Source of the DNA: Methanobacteriaceae archaeon
Lineage (GTDB): Archaea > Methanobacteriota > Methanobacteria > Methanobacteriales > Methanobacteriaceae
Reading direction: 5' to 3'
Assembly (NCBI GenBank): GCA_017883605.1
Contig: JADGNH010000086.1
Span: forward strand, 1-7,926
DNA: 7,926 nt
The position numbers and the translations under genes were made by a program. The notes under the pieces are model-generated. The model was not told the DNA's origin, made no database searches, and was given only the letters and a program-made list of their open reading frames with translations. Each line of letters opens with the position of its first letter. Position 1 is the first letter of the stretch. Positions 1 to 5,782 of the stretch are shown here, one piece after another.

Positions 1-110
1 TCGCGGTGCAGCTCACCGGACAGTCGTTGAGCGGACAACTCAGCGCGTCAGACGGACTGGTGCTCTGCAGTGGGGCAGGGCAGGGGGCCATGCCGCCACC
101 AAAACCACCA
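1..110. other. GC-rich edge segment, possible chimera
   Basis: About 73 of 110 bases are G or C by hand count, and composition then drops abruptly to the AT-rich level of the rest. The segment is open in more than one frame on each strand, so no coding frame can be chosen with confidence. Its translation in the glycosyltransferase frame does not look like that family. A chimeric contig end or a foreign fragment is more likely than native sequence. Confidence 0.45.
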
Positions 111-955
111 TGTCTAAGGCTGCCTTGAAAACATTTAAAGCGGCTCTGGAGTGTGCTGGATTGTGCCGAAAGGTCCGCCCCCAGGTAGTGGTGGGAGTGA
201 TCGGCGGCGGTGCTGTGGTCGGATGTTTATCTGCCAGATTAGCCCGTATACCATCGGTAGGCGTTCTGATTACCCCCATGGACGCTAAAGTATGCACCAA
301 AATAACCACCACCGTGGCTCTTCCTGAATCAAACCTGTTCCAGATGGATTTAAATAATAAAAATATTCACAAAGCTTATTCTCCTGTTAATCCAGATATT
401 ACTGAGGGTAATAAAGAAAAAGCCCTTTCCATGATGCCCCCCGGGTTTGATGATAAGCGTCCCACCATCCTGTTTTCATCTGGCTCCACCCTCTTTGAGA
501 AGATGGCTCAGGGAGCAGCAAAGCTGGGAGAAAGCGGATTAAATGTCAATATTTTAGTGGTGGGAGATCCGCTGGAAGATGAATATCTGAACTACTTAAA
601 AGAAGACAATGTTCTATATCTGGGTTATATAAACTGGATTCGTGATTTATATAAACTGGTGGATCTGGCAGTGCTCACCGACGACGGCCTGATGATCCAT
701 GAAGCTATAGCCTGCCAAATGCCTATCATAGCCCTTATTGGCGTAAAATACGGCCGATACCATAACCTGGCAGATGTGTTCAAGGGCGCTGTCCTGGAAA
801 GTGATTTAGAGAATATTGAAGAGGTCACCCAGCATGCATTGGATAAAATGGATGAGATGAAAGAAAATGCCCGTAAATACAGTTGCGATGTTTTAAAATC
901 CTCAGATAGAATTGCCAGGATAATCTACCAGCAGATGGATAAAAAGATAGAATAA
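2..955 (+). CDS. GT-B / MurG-like glycosyltransferase, 5'-truncated
   Basis: Probably transfers a sugar from a nucleotide-sugar donor; acceptor unknown. Numbering from the ATG at 110, residues ~24-55 (KVRPQVVVGVIGGG, then ARLARIPSVGV) resemble the end of the MurG-type N-terminal Rossmann domain. From ~120 (PTILFSSGSTLFEKM) to the end it resembles the glycosyltransferase-28 C-terminal domain, including DDGLMIHEAIACQMPIIAL, the usual donor-binding loop and helix. About 80-100 residues expected at the N-terminus of the family are missing. The frame stays open to the left edge, but those 36 codons are GC-rich and unlike the family, and there is no SD before ATG 110, so the true start is not in view. 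The stop (TAA 953-955) lies inside a 30-bp tandem repeat. The next gene is convergent. The GT-B fold is fairly sure; a specific role such as pseudomurein or glycolipid synthesis would be a guess. Confidence 0.65.
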   Translation, partial: RGAAHRTVVERTTQRVRRTGALQWGRAGGHAATKTTMSKAALKTFKAALECAGLCRKVRPQVVVGVIGGGAVVGCLSARLARIPSVGVLITPMDAKVCTKITTTVALPESNLFQMDLNNKNIHKAYSPVNPDITEGNKEKALSMMPPGFDDKRPTILFSSGSTLFEKMAQGAAKLGESGLNVNILVVGDPLEDEYLNYLKEDNVLYLGYINWIRDLYKLVDLAVLTDDGLMIHEAIACQMPIIALIGVKYGRYHNLADVFKGAVLESDLENIEEVTQHALDKMDEMKENARKYSCDVLKSSDRIARIIYQQMDKKIE

Positions 956-1029
956 AATACGAATATGGATAAAAAGATAGAATAAAAAACGAATCAGATG
1001 AATAAAAAAATAGAAAACATAATACGAAT
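935..1029. repeat. 30-bp tandem repeat of a gene 3' end, three copies
   Basis: Copy 1 is 935-964 and copy 2 is 965-994, with a single difference (T957 versus A987). Copy 3 (998-1029) is degenerate and 32 bp long. Each begins with ATG and holds the last codons of the glycosyltransferase, MDKKIE; copies 1 and 2 also carry the stop. All three are in the same reading frame, so the same tail is re-encoded after the true stop. On the minus strand the copies give oligo-T runs. Confidence 0.9.
984..1010 (-). terminator. oligo-T terminator for the FmdE-domain gene
   Basis: Read on the minus strand, downstream of the FmdE-domain gene, there is a run of seven T (1010-1004) and one of six T (989-984), with T5 further on (945-941). 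Archaeal intrinsic termination relies mainly on U-rich tracts. The tandem repeat therefore supplies several terminators in series. Confidence 0.45.
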
Positions 1030-1070
1030 CATATTACAAAATTAGAATAATAAGATAGCCCCATTACGAA

Positions 1071-1748
1071 TTATTCCTTTTTTAAACTCTTAAAACAGTC
1101 CATACAGACAAATTTTCCATCTAAAATTTTTACCCGGTGTTCTGAAACCATTTCACCACATTCTGGGCATTTCAAAGATTTGAATATTTTGGCCTTTGGC
1201 GGTATTTGAATTTCAACCGGTTTAACCTCAAACAGATCTTCCAGGGGATAATCCAAAACTTTCTGGGAAACTTCTCCCACCAACTTTTCCAGTTCATCCT
1301 TTTCCTGAGGGGAGGCCTTTCCTGATCTGACTTTCCTGCGCAGAACACCTAAATTGGGGTCGATTTTATCCATATTAAAGGAACTTTTTAAAGAAACCCT
1401 TACCGCATCCCCTGTATTTCTATTTATAAAGGTATAGACCTGTTTTCCATAATCCTGGAATATTAGGTTACCCTTTCCAAAGGTGCAGCCGGTGACTACC
1501 TGTACTGCGTCAACGGCACAGCTATCATTTTCAACTATGGCCACCAGCTCTTCATCTGGTGAACTCTCAGAAGAAAGCTGGGTTAGAGCCGCCTCTGCAG
1601 CGCGGTATCCCAGTGCAGAACCAGGGCAAATGTGTCCATGAAACTCGGTAACGTCAGAAAAGGGTTTAATTTTTTTAATATTAGTTTTATCTAATTCTAA
1701 TTTTTTATCTAATTCTAATTTGTTTTTTTCCAATTTGAGCGCCTTCAT
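1071..1748 (-). CDS. FmdE-domain protein with C-terminal zinc ribbon
   Basis: The family is named after subunit E of tungsten/molybdenum formylmethanofuran dehydrogenase, but most members are stand-alone metal-binding proteins of unknown role; function here is open. At 225 residues, the FmdE domain spans ~30-170 with the metal-site motif FHGHICPG (H37, H39, C41), NDSC (C77) and TGC (C88). A zinc ribbon follows at 194-218 (CPEC and CMDC). Residues 1-28 are a lysine-rich extension with a KLELDK unit encoded twice by an 18-bp tandem repeat. The start at ATG 1748 has no clear SD. A TATA-like TTTTATAAA lies only ~7-15 bases upstream (1755-1763), too close for a normal leader, so the gene may be read from the oxidoreductase promoter, 61 bp upstream on the same strand. 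Cytoplasmic; no signal peptide or membrane segment. Confidence 0.85.
   Translation of the reverse strand: MKALKLEKNKLELDKKLELDKTNIKKIKPFSDVTEFHGHICPGSALGYRAAEAALTQLSSESSPDEELVAIVENDSCAVDAVQVVTGCTFGKGNLIFQDYGKQVYTFINRNTGDAVRVSLKSSFNMDKIDPNLGVLRRKVRSGKASPQEKDELEKLVGEVSQKVLDYPLEDLFEVKPVEIQIPPKAKIFKSLKCPECGEMVSEHRVKILDGKFVCMDCFKSLKKE
1686..1721. repeat. 18-bp perfect tandem duplication inside a CDS
   Basis: Bases 1686-1703 are repeated exactly at 1704-1721. The unit is six codons long and adds a second KLELDK to the N-terminal extension of the FmdE-domain protein without changing frame. Confidence 0.9.
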
Positions 1749-1809
1749 ATTTTCTTTATAAAATTTTAATTTAGAAACAGGTTATTATGACGAGTTTAGT
1801 GAAATACTT

Positions 1810-3102
1810 CTACCCGAACCTGGCCAGAAACCGTATGAGTTTGTAGGTGACATCGGTGGAGGGGTGGGTTTCCATAAAGTCATCAAAATCTTCGGTTTTA
1901 TAGTTGTCCCTCATCATTTTAGAGAGGTAGGCCATGCTGGTGCGTGCTGATGGTGATATGGATGATATGTCCCTGATTTCTCCGGATTCAGGGTTAACCT
2001 TTACCTTGGTGAAGCCGGTGTTACCTTCCAGAACACCCCAGAAAGCCCCAGGCCCTGCAGATCCTGGTATGGAACCTCCTAAAGCTTCAGTATCATCTTC
2101 TGAAGTGAAAAAAGCCACATCATAATAAAGGGATATGGAGTTAGGTATAAAACGGTAGTCGGCCTCTGCAAATATTCCGCAGGCATTCCTGGCAGCTACC
2201 ACACCCTCCATCCGGGCGACAGGTGTGGTTCCAATCCCGCCTGTAAGATCACCAGCAGCGTAAATAGTTTTAGTGGAAGTCTCCATGCGGTGATTAACCT
2301 TCACTTCTCCTTTGCTTCCCAGCTCAACCTTTCCTTTGAATATTTCAGAGTTGGGAGTCATACCGGTTGCCAGAAGAACATCCCCCGGGATAAAGCCGTT
2401 ATCAGTATCCAGGCCTTCTGATTTTATCTCATTAACCTGGACTTTCTCATGTATCTCCACCGTATCCAATAGTTTTCTAACCACGTATCCTTTAACATCA
2501 TCATCCAGAACACTCAGAAACTGGTTTCTGCAGATAACTTGGACCTCGGAGCCCATTGCAGAGAATATGCCGGCAAATTCTGCTGATATCACACCGCTTC
2601 CCACTATAACCAGTTTTTCTGGAATTTTGTCGAAGTTTAAAATATCTTTATATGTTTTAGCATTATCTGAACCTTTTATGGGAGGAATGTAAGCCCGGGA
2701 ACCGGTGGCCGCTATCAAACTGTCGTAGGGGAACTGCTCATCATCAACCTTAACCGTCTGATCTTCCAGTTCAGCCGTTCCTTTCACCAATTCCACACCG
2801 GCTTTTATGGTTTCATCTTCATGGACCCTTCTTATTTTAGCGATGGTATCTTTTATTCCGTCAGATATCTTTTTAAAGTTCAAATCAGTGATTTCGTTAG
2901 TGATTCCCATATCACTGAATCTTTGAGAGTCTTTCAAAAACTTTGCAACATCGTTAAAACCAGAAACTACCATACAACCCTTATTTAGACATTTACCACC
3001 TAAATACTCTTTTTCGATTAGAGTTACTTCTTCCCCTATTTGTGCTGCTTCTATAGCCGCTGTTCTGCCCGCCGGGCCTCCACCAATAACTACTATGTTC
3101 AT
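1810..3102 (-). CDS. Lpd-like FAD/NAD(P) disulfide oxidoreductase
   Basis: A flavoprotein of the pyridine nucleotide-disulfide oxidoreductase family, expected to move electrons between NAD(P)H and a disulfide through FAD. In 430 residues it shows the FAD-binding GGGPAG (7-12), a redox-active pair in GGKCLNKGC (C38, C43), an ATG motif (132-134), the NAD(P)-binding VGSGVISAEFAG (167-178), the second FAD motif AAGD (282-285) and a dimerisation domain from ~320. The active-site dyad is altered: His413 of HPSTDV is present, but the Glu normally five residues later is Val418, with Asp at 417. True dihydrolipoamide dehydrogenase activity is therefore doubtful, and the substrate is unknown. Start: ATG 3102 is chosen because GGAGGG (3115-3110) lies 7 bases upstream; TTG 3108 would sit on the SD. 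The FmdE-domain gene follows after 61 bp on the same strand, probably in one transcript. Confidence 0.85.
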   Translation of the reverse strand: MNIVVIGGGPAGRTAAIEAAQIGEEVTLIEKEYLGGKCLNKGCMVVSGFNDVAKFLKDSQRFSDMGITNEITDLNFKKISDGIKDTIAKIRRVHEDETIKAGVELVKGTAELEDQTVKVDDEQFPYDSLIAATGSRAYIPPIKGSDNAKTYKDILNFDKIPEKLVIVGSGVISAEFAGIFSAMGSEVQVICRNQFLSVLDDDVKGYVVRKLLDTVEIHEKVQVNEIKSEGLDTDNGFIPGDVLLATGMTPNSEIFKGKVELGSKGEVKVNHRMETSTKTIYAAGDLTGGIGTTPVARMEGVVAARNACGIFAEADYRFIPNSISLYYDVAFFTSEDDTEALGGSIPGSAGPGAFWGVLEGNTGFTKVKVNPESGEIRDISSISPSARTSMAYLSKMMRDNYKTEDFDDFMETHPSTDVTYKLIRFLARFG

Positions 3103-3118
3103 GTGCAATCCCTCCAGA

Positions 3119-3134
3119 CCATATTTTTATATGG
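3119..3134. promoter_or_regulatory. 16-bp palindrome upstream of the oxidoreductase
   Basis: CCATAT, TTTT, ATATGG form a perfect inverted repeat just upstream of the SD of the oxidoreductase. It is too close to the start to be the TATA box of an SD-led transcript. It could be an operator or a small hairpin in the leader. Function is not shown. Confidence 0.3.
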
Positions 3135-3180
3135 TAAAACTACATATTAAAATTATTAAATACTATAATCTATTAAGAAT

Positions 3181-3214
3181 TAGAATATCATATTAAATAG
3201 AATATCATAATAAA
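3181..3214. repeat. 17-bp tandem repeat in intergenic DNA
   Basis: Bases 3181-3197 are followed by a copy at 3198-3214 with one mismatch. It lies between the divergent oxidoreductase and hypC genes, upstream of both promoters. No function can be read from it. Confidence 0.8.
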
Positions 3215-3241
3215 AATTATTCAAATGATTTTAAAGCTGAA

Positions 3242-3250
3242 TTTTATAAA
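3242..3250 (+). promoter_or_regulatory. TATA box of hypC
   Basis: TTTTATAAA is preceded by a purine-containing stretch that could act as BRE. The predicted transcript start, ~27 bases downstream, is near 3273, giving a leader of roughly 70 nt. That leader holds an inverted repeat (CAGTTAAA 3294-3301 and TTTAACTG 3315-3322) before the SD. Confidence 0.45.
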
Positions 3251-3341
3251 TACCATTAAATTTGAAATTTAAACTAAAATAATGACTAAAAAACAGTTAA
3301 AACCTAAAAGACAGTTTAACTGATAAAGAGGGAGATATAAA

Positions 3342-3584
3342 ATGTGTATTGCAGCACCAGCACAAATAATGGAAATTAAAGATAACGTGGCCACCGTGGA
3401 CTTTGGAGGAGTCAGGCAACAGGCAAAATTAGACCTGGTGGAAAATGTGGACGTGGGCCGATATGTACTGGTCCATTCCGGATATGCCATAGAAGTTTTA
3501 AGTGATCAGGAAGCAAAGGATTCACTGGAAGCCTGGGACGAACTCTTAAAGGCTCTTGATGAAGAGGAACTTGAAGGTTCCTGA
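3342..3584 (+). CDS. hypC: HypC, [NiFe]-hydrogenase maturation chaperone
   Basis: HypC with HypD carries the iron atom while its CN and CO ligands are assembled, and delivers it to the large subunit of [NiFe] hydrogenases, which methanogens need to use H2. The 80-residue length is typical. The N-terminus is MCIAAPAQI, with the invariant Cys2 exposed after removal of Met1. A beta-rich core (NVATVDFGGVRQQAKLDL) and the family motif VGRYVLVHSGYAIEVL follow, then an acidic helical tail. The start is fixed by Cys2 and by a purine-rich SD (GGGAG, 3330-3334). It stands alone on its strand; no other hyp gene is in view. A short inverted repeat (GGAAC 3567-3571, GTTCC 3578-3582) at the end of the gene and T runs downstream probably end the transcript. 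Confidence 0.95.
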   Translation: MCIAAPAQIMEIKDNVATVDFGGVRQQAKLDLVENVDVGRYVLVHSGYAIEVLSDQEAKDSLEAWDELLKALDEEELEGS

Positions 3585-3603
3585 TGAAAGAAGAATAACT
3601 TCC

Positions 3604-3623
3604 TTATTTTTTTTTATTTTTTT
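3604..3623 (+). terminator. oligo-T terminator of hypC
   Basis: T runs of nine (3607-3615) and seven (3617-3623) follow the hypC stop by ~20 bases. This is the normal form of a euryarchaeal terminator. Confidence 0.6.
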
Positions 3624-3834
3624 AATTTAATATAATTATTTAGTTATTTTTATTAAAAAAAATTTTTTTAGTTCTTTAATTAACAATCAAACCATTTGTT
3701 TGTTTTTAAAATTAATAACCAATTTTTAATTGTTCCTTTAATTTAAAGTAAACCCCTATAATAAATGGAAATTTAATTGTTTTTTTTATTCTTTGGTTAG
3801 TAAAATAGCGTGTTAAATTAGATTGGTATTTCAG

Positions 3835-3883
3835 AAAAAATAGATTTATTCTATTTAGGGTTAGTTTTAGGGTTAGTAAAAAA
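3835..3883 (-). terminator. oligo-T tracts past the minus-strand HTH gene
   Basis: Read on the minus strand there are T6 at 3883-3878 and T6 at 3840-3835, 16 and about 60 bases past the stop of the 110-residue gene. Modest length, so only a tentative terminator. Confidence 0.35.
3854..3877. repeat. 12-bp perfect tandem duplication
   Basis: TTTAGGGTTAGT occurs twice back to back (3854-3865, 3866-3877). It lies just past the end of the minus-strand winged-helix gene. The telomere-like look is incidental. Confidence 0.85.
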
Positions 3884-3898
3884 GAACTAGCATGTTAT

Positions 3899-4231
3899 TT
3901 AAAAATATTTGTCAATTCTTTGCTTTAAAAAAGGATCGTCTTTACAAGTTTCTATTATTCGGGGCATCCTCATGATTTCTTTTATCTTTTTCGGATTAAG
4001 CCAACATTCTTTCTTATCACCATAATTTGTAGGTTTACTTAACAATATTTTATCCTTAATCAGCTCATCTCTAACCTTTTTAACATTTCCTCTCATATTT
4101 TTTGGAAAACCTTTAACCAGGTTATCACAAGAAGTGTGTTTACCACCGATCTGAGGATGGGCCTTTTTAAGAATATTGAGTAATATATCGGCTTTAATAT
4201 TCTCTTTTTCTTCTTTGGTGAGTTTTACCAT
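3899..4231 (-). CDS. small winged-helix-like protein, unknown role
   Basis: A 110-residue basic cytoplasmic protein. Residues ~31-85 (KHTSCDNLVKGFPKNMRGNV, then ELIKDKILLSKPTNYG and LNPKKIKEI) match my memory of a common archaeal small-protein pattern, a winged helix with a GFPK..RG..KK turn, LI+DKIL helix end, KPT.YG wing and LNP strand. That recognition is by eye and its function is unknown to me; DNA binding is an inference. No SD precedes ATG 4231, but TTTATATAA (4258-4250) sits 19-27 bases upstream, which suggests a leaderless transcript. It is divergent from another winged-helix gene across 99 bp, a layout typical of a small regulatory pair. Confidence 0.6.
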   Translation of the reverse strand: MVKLTKEEKENIKADILLNILKKAHPQIGGKHTSCDNLVKGFPKNMRGNVKKVRDELIKDKILLSKPTNYGDKKECWLNPKKIKEIMRMPRIIETCKDDPFLKQRIDKYF

Positions 4232-4249
4232 AATATTAATACTATTTTA

Positions 4250-4258
4250 TTATATAAA
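4250..4258 (-). promoter_or_regulatory. TATA box of the 110-residue gene, leaderless start
   Basis: On the minus strand TTTATATAA is centred ~23 bases before the ATG at 4231, and there is no SD between them. This spacing would start the transcript at or next to the first codon. Confidence 0.4.
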
Positions 4259-4274
4259 TATGATTAATATAGAA

Positions 4275-4286
4275 AATAATATATAT
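4275..4286 (+). promoter_or_regulatory. TATA-like box of the 198-residue HTH gene
   Basis: AATAATATATAT preceded by AGAAA. The predicted start near 4308 leaves a short leader carrying GGAG (4319-4322), 8 bases before ATG 4331. The whole stretch is AT-rich, so the exact box is uncertain. Confidence 0.35.
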
Positions 4287-4330
4287 CATAAATGTTCAAA
4301 AAGTCAACAATAGGAAATGGAGTAAAGTAA

Positions 4331-4927
4331 ATGATAACAAAAATTTTTGGCGAAAACTGCAAACGAGCTAAAGTCTTTGATATTTTATTATCACATCCAC
4401 ACACAGAATATACAAAAAAAGACATGGCAGAGTGTGCTGATATTTCAAGAAATACATTAGACAATTTTATAGACAAATTAGTTGAATATGAAATAATAAA
4501 ACCCACCAGAAGAATAAAAAATGGCCAATTATTCCGGATTAACCTGGATTCTACCATTACAAAGGCTTTAAACTCTTTCCAAAACCAATTAGCTGATATA
4601 GAAATTGAAAAAGAAATGAAAACTTATAATGAAGAGATTGATAAATCAATAGAACCAATAAAGCCATTTGAAGAAATAGTTAAAAGAGAAATTACTGTTG
4701 GATTAGACAAAACTACCAGTGGGACAAATGTGAAGTACATTTATTTTGAATTACCTCCAAAGATAAAAGATGATATAGAATTAGTTCTTGGATCAGACAA
4801 CCAACTAAGTTTGTCACCAATAGCTGCTAAAGAACTACATTTATGGTTAGGAAAAAGAATTAAAGAATTTGAAGATAGAATGGGGGTTATTAAAACAACC
4901 ATAAATGAAGAATCTATGGGAAAATGA
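4331..4927 (+). CDS. winged-helix transcriptional regulator, unknown target
   Basis: A 198-residue protein. Residues 1-75 fit the archaeal winged-helix regulator pattern: IFGENCKRAKVFDILLSHPH, a recognition-helix region (KKDMAECADISRNTLDNFIDKL), EYEIIKPTRRIKNGQLFRIN as the wing, and a ...ITKAL end. A charged, probably coiled linker (~85-120) leads to a C-terminal domain (~120-185) with YIYFELPPKIKDDIELVLG and AAKELHLWLGKRIKEFEDRM that I do not recognise; it could bind a ligand or partner. The start is supported by GGAG 8 bases upstream. It is divergent from the 110-residue gene, and may regulate itself and that gene. AT-richer than its neighbours, consistent with recent acquisition, though this is not proof. 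Confidence 0.75.
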   Translation: MITKIFGENCKRAKVFDILLSHPHTEYTKKDMAECADISRNTLDNFIDKLVEYEIIKPTRRIKNGQLFRINLDSTITKALNSFQNQLADIEIEKEMKTYNEEIDKSIEPIKPFEEIVKREITVGLDKTTSGTNVKYIYFELPPKIKDDIELVLGSDNQLSLSPIAAKELHLWLGKRIKEFEDRMGVIKTTINEESMGK

Positions 4928-4962
4928 TTTATTTGAGAGTTAATCGTTCAAAATTATATTCA

Positions 4963-4977
4963 ACCACTAATGGTGGT
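4963..4977. repeat. short hairpin ACCAC/GTGGT between convergent genes
   Basis: A 5-bp stem with a 5-base loop lies between the ends of the 198-residue gene and trpY. No T run follows, so it is a weak terminator candidate at best. Confidence 0.25.
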
Positions 4978-5072
4978 AAATACATCAAAATTTGTATTTA
5001 GCGTGTTCACCCCAAACAGCTCTTTTCCCAACCCAGAATAACAGAACTAGTTATTTAATAATATAATTGAAT

Positions 5073-5576
5073 TTAGTATATAGACACCCTTTTTACTCCG
5101 GGTATCTTCAGGAATTCGTTGATTAATTCTCCTTTCATTGGTTTCTCAGTGATAATGGTCAGTCGAGGTTTTTCTTCAAATTCAGGATCACCGGCATGGG
5201 CCTGTCTGATGCTTATTTTTTCCTTAGAAATTAGTTCCGTTGCCCTGGCCAATATTCCAGGGTTCCCTGCCTGGGCCTCAATCTCCACCACACCAAAACC
5301 CAGGTTACCTGCCACCTTTTTAAGGAGAGCCCCTGCCGGGAAGATGTTCTTAAATATATCGGATAACTGGTCATCTTCAAGTATCACATCCACCGTAGCC
5401 TTTATACTCCTTCGGTCCACCCCTGCCGATCTGGCCAGGGCCAGGTCGCTTATCTCCACATCTGCACAGTATATTTTACCATTTTCCCCTACCCGAAGCC
5501 CCAGTTCCACAATTTTCCTGGCTACACTCATCCTGGCGGGAAATTTTTCAAAATTATGCTTTATTCTATCCCACAT
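5073..5576 (-). CDS. trpY: TrpY-like tryptophan-sensing repressor (HTH-ACT)
   Basis: Expected to bind TRP boxes (TGTACA) in the shared trpY/trpE promoter, shutting off its own gene and, with tryptophan, the trp operon, as shown for TrpY of Methanothermobacter thermautotrophicus. The 167-residue protein has an N-terminal helix-turn-helix region (~10-70, KFPARMSVARKIVELGLRVG then DLALARSAGVDRRSIKATVD) and an ACT-like domain (~95-167, GFGVVEIEAQAGNPGILARA, then EKPRLTIITEKPMKGELI and IPGVKRVSIY). Start: ATG 5576 is preferred over TTG 5579 because GGGTGG (5588-5583) lies 6 bases upstream of it. The second codon is TGG, the only Trp in the protein. Its leader is long (~170 nt) and repeat-rich. Divergent from trpE, the same arrangement as in the known system, which is the main support for the name. 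Confidence 0.85.
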   Translation of the reverse strand: MWDRIKHNFEKFPARMSVARKIVELGLRVGENGKIYCADVEISDLALARSAGVDRRSIKATVDVILEDDQLSDIFKNIFPAGALLKKVAGNLGFGVVEIEAQAGNPGILARATELISKEKISIRQAHAGDPEFEEKPRLTIITEKPMKGELINEFLKIPGVKRVSIY

Positions 5577-5611
5577 CAAATTCCACCCTTTTATTCAACT
5601 TTTTTTTATTA

Positions 5612-5673
5612 ATTAAACGTTTTATTCAAGATATCTGTTCAAATTAAACGTTTAATCAAATATTTGTTCTCAA
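5612..5673. repeat. 31-bp imperfect tandem repeat with palindrome, trpY leader
   Basis: Bases 5612-5642 and 5643-5673 are related copies with small indels. Both start ATTAAACGTTT and hold a ...TTGTTC or ...CTGTTC end. Copy 2 begins with a perfect 14-bp palindrome, ATTAAACGTTTAAT (5643-5656). It lies in the transcribed leader of trpY. Confidence 0.6.
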
Positions 5674-5686
5674 AAATTTATCTGTT

Positions 5687-5748
5687 CTAGTTTGTCTCCA
5701 AATTTGATCTCATTATGGGTTTTTTTTATCCCCAAATTTTGATCTCAT
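5687..5748 (-). other. two overlapping short uORFs in the trpY leader
   Basis: On the minus strand ATG 5748-5746 opens MRSKFGDKKNP, ending at TAA 5715-5713. That stop overlaps the next ATG (5713-5711) as TAATG. The second ORF reads MRSNLETN and stops at TAG 5689-5687. The two begin with related sequence (plus-strand copies 5732-5747 and 5698-5713), so one is a duplicate of the other. The predicted trpY transcript start is close to 5748, so the first could be leaderless. Translation is not shown. Confidence 0.35.
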
Positions 5749-5770
5749 GTAGTCTAGTTAGATCTTCAAC

Positions 5771-5778
5771 TATATAAA
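5771..5778 (-). promoter_or_regulatory. TATA box of trpY
   Basis: Minus-strand TTTATATA with a BRE-like CACAAG just upstream. The TRP box at 5783-5788 overlaps the BRE side, which would let TrpY block its own promoter. The predicted start, ~27 bases on, is near 5748. Confidence 0.55.
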
Positions 5779-5782
5779 CTTG

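Larger units (their letters stand above)
3585..3898. other. AT-rich convergent intergenic region
   Basis: Between hypC (+) and a small minus-strand gene lie 314 bases of very low GC. They hold the hypC oligo-T terminator, a weak inverted repeat (AAATAG 3838-3843, CTATTT 3851-3856), a 12-bp tandem repeat (3854-3877) and A6 runs that would read as U6 terminators for the minus-strand gene. I see no coding frame or RNA gene in it. Confidence 0.6.

Noticed and set aside
92..112. Kozak-like or vector-like sequence (GCCGCCACC then ACCATG)
   Set aside because: The two halves are separated, the codons read as ordinary in-frame Thr/Ala/Lys, and no other vector feature is visible. GC-rich edge sequence can give this by chance.
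40..312. Minus-strand open frame over the start of the glycosyltransferase
   Set aside because: It mirrors a coding region with clear family similarity on the plus strand and has no recognisable product.
935..1029. CRISPR array
   Set aside because: The repeats are contiguous, without unique spacers, and the first copy is coding; the same holds for 7836-7926.
3854..3877. Telomere-like TTAGGG repeats
   Set aside because: Only two copies of a 12-bp unit, inside AT-rich intergenic DNA; a simple tandem duplication explains it.
3806..5007. TAGCGTGTT direct repeats (3806-3814 and 4999-5007) as attachment sites of the winged-helix insert
   Set aside because: Nine bases only, no integrase or tRNA gene nearby, and surrounding bases do not match; chance is likely.
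4985..5045. Possible RNA gene in the slightly GC-richer stretch before the trpY end
   Set aside because: No cloverleaf, T-loop or convincing stem could be built; the bases GTTCACC are not followed by a tRNA-like acceptor stem.
5119..5616. Plus-strand open frame of 165 codons opposite trpY
   Set aside because: trpY has strong domain and context support; the plus-strand translation has no recognisable domain and is a shadow.
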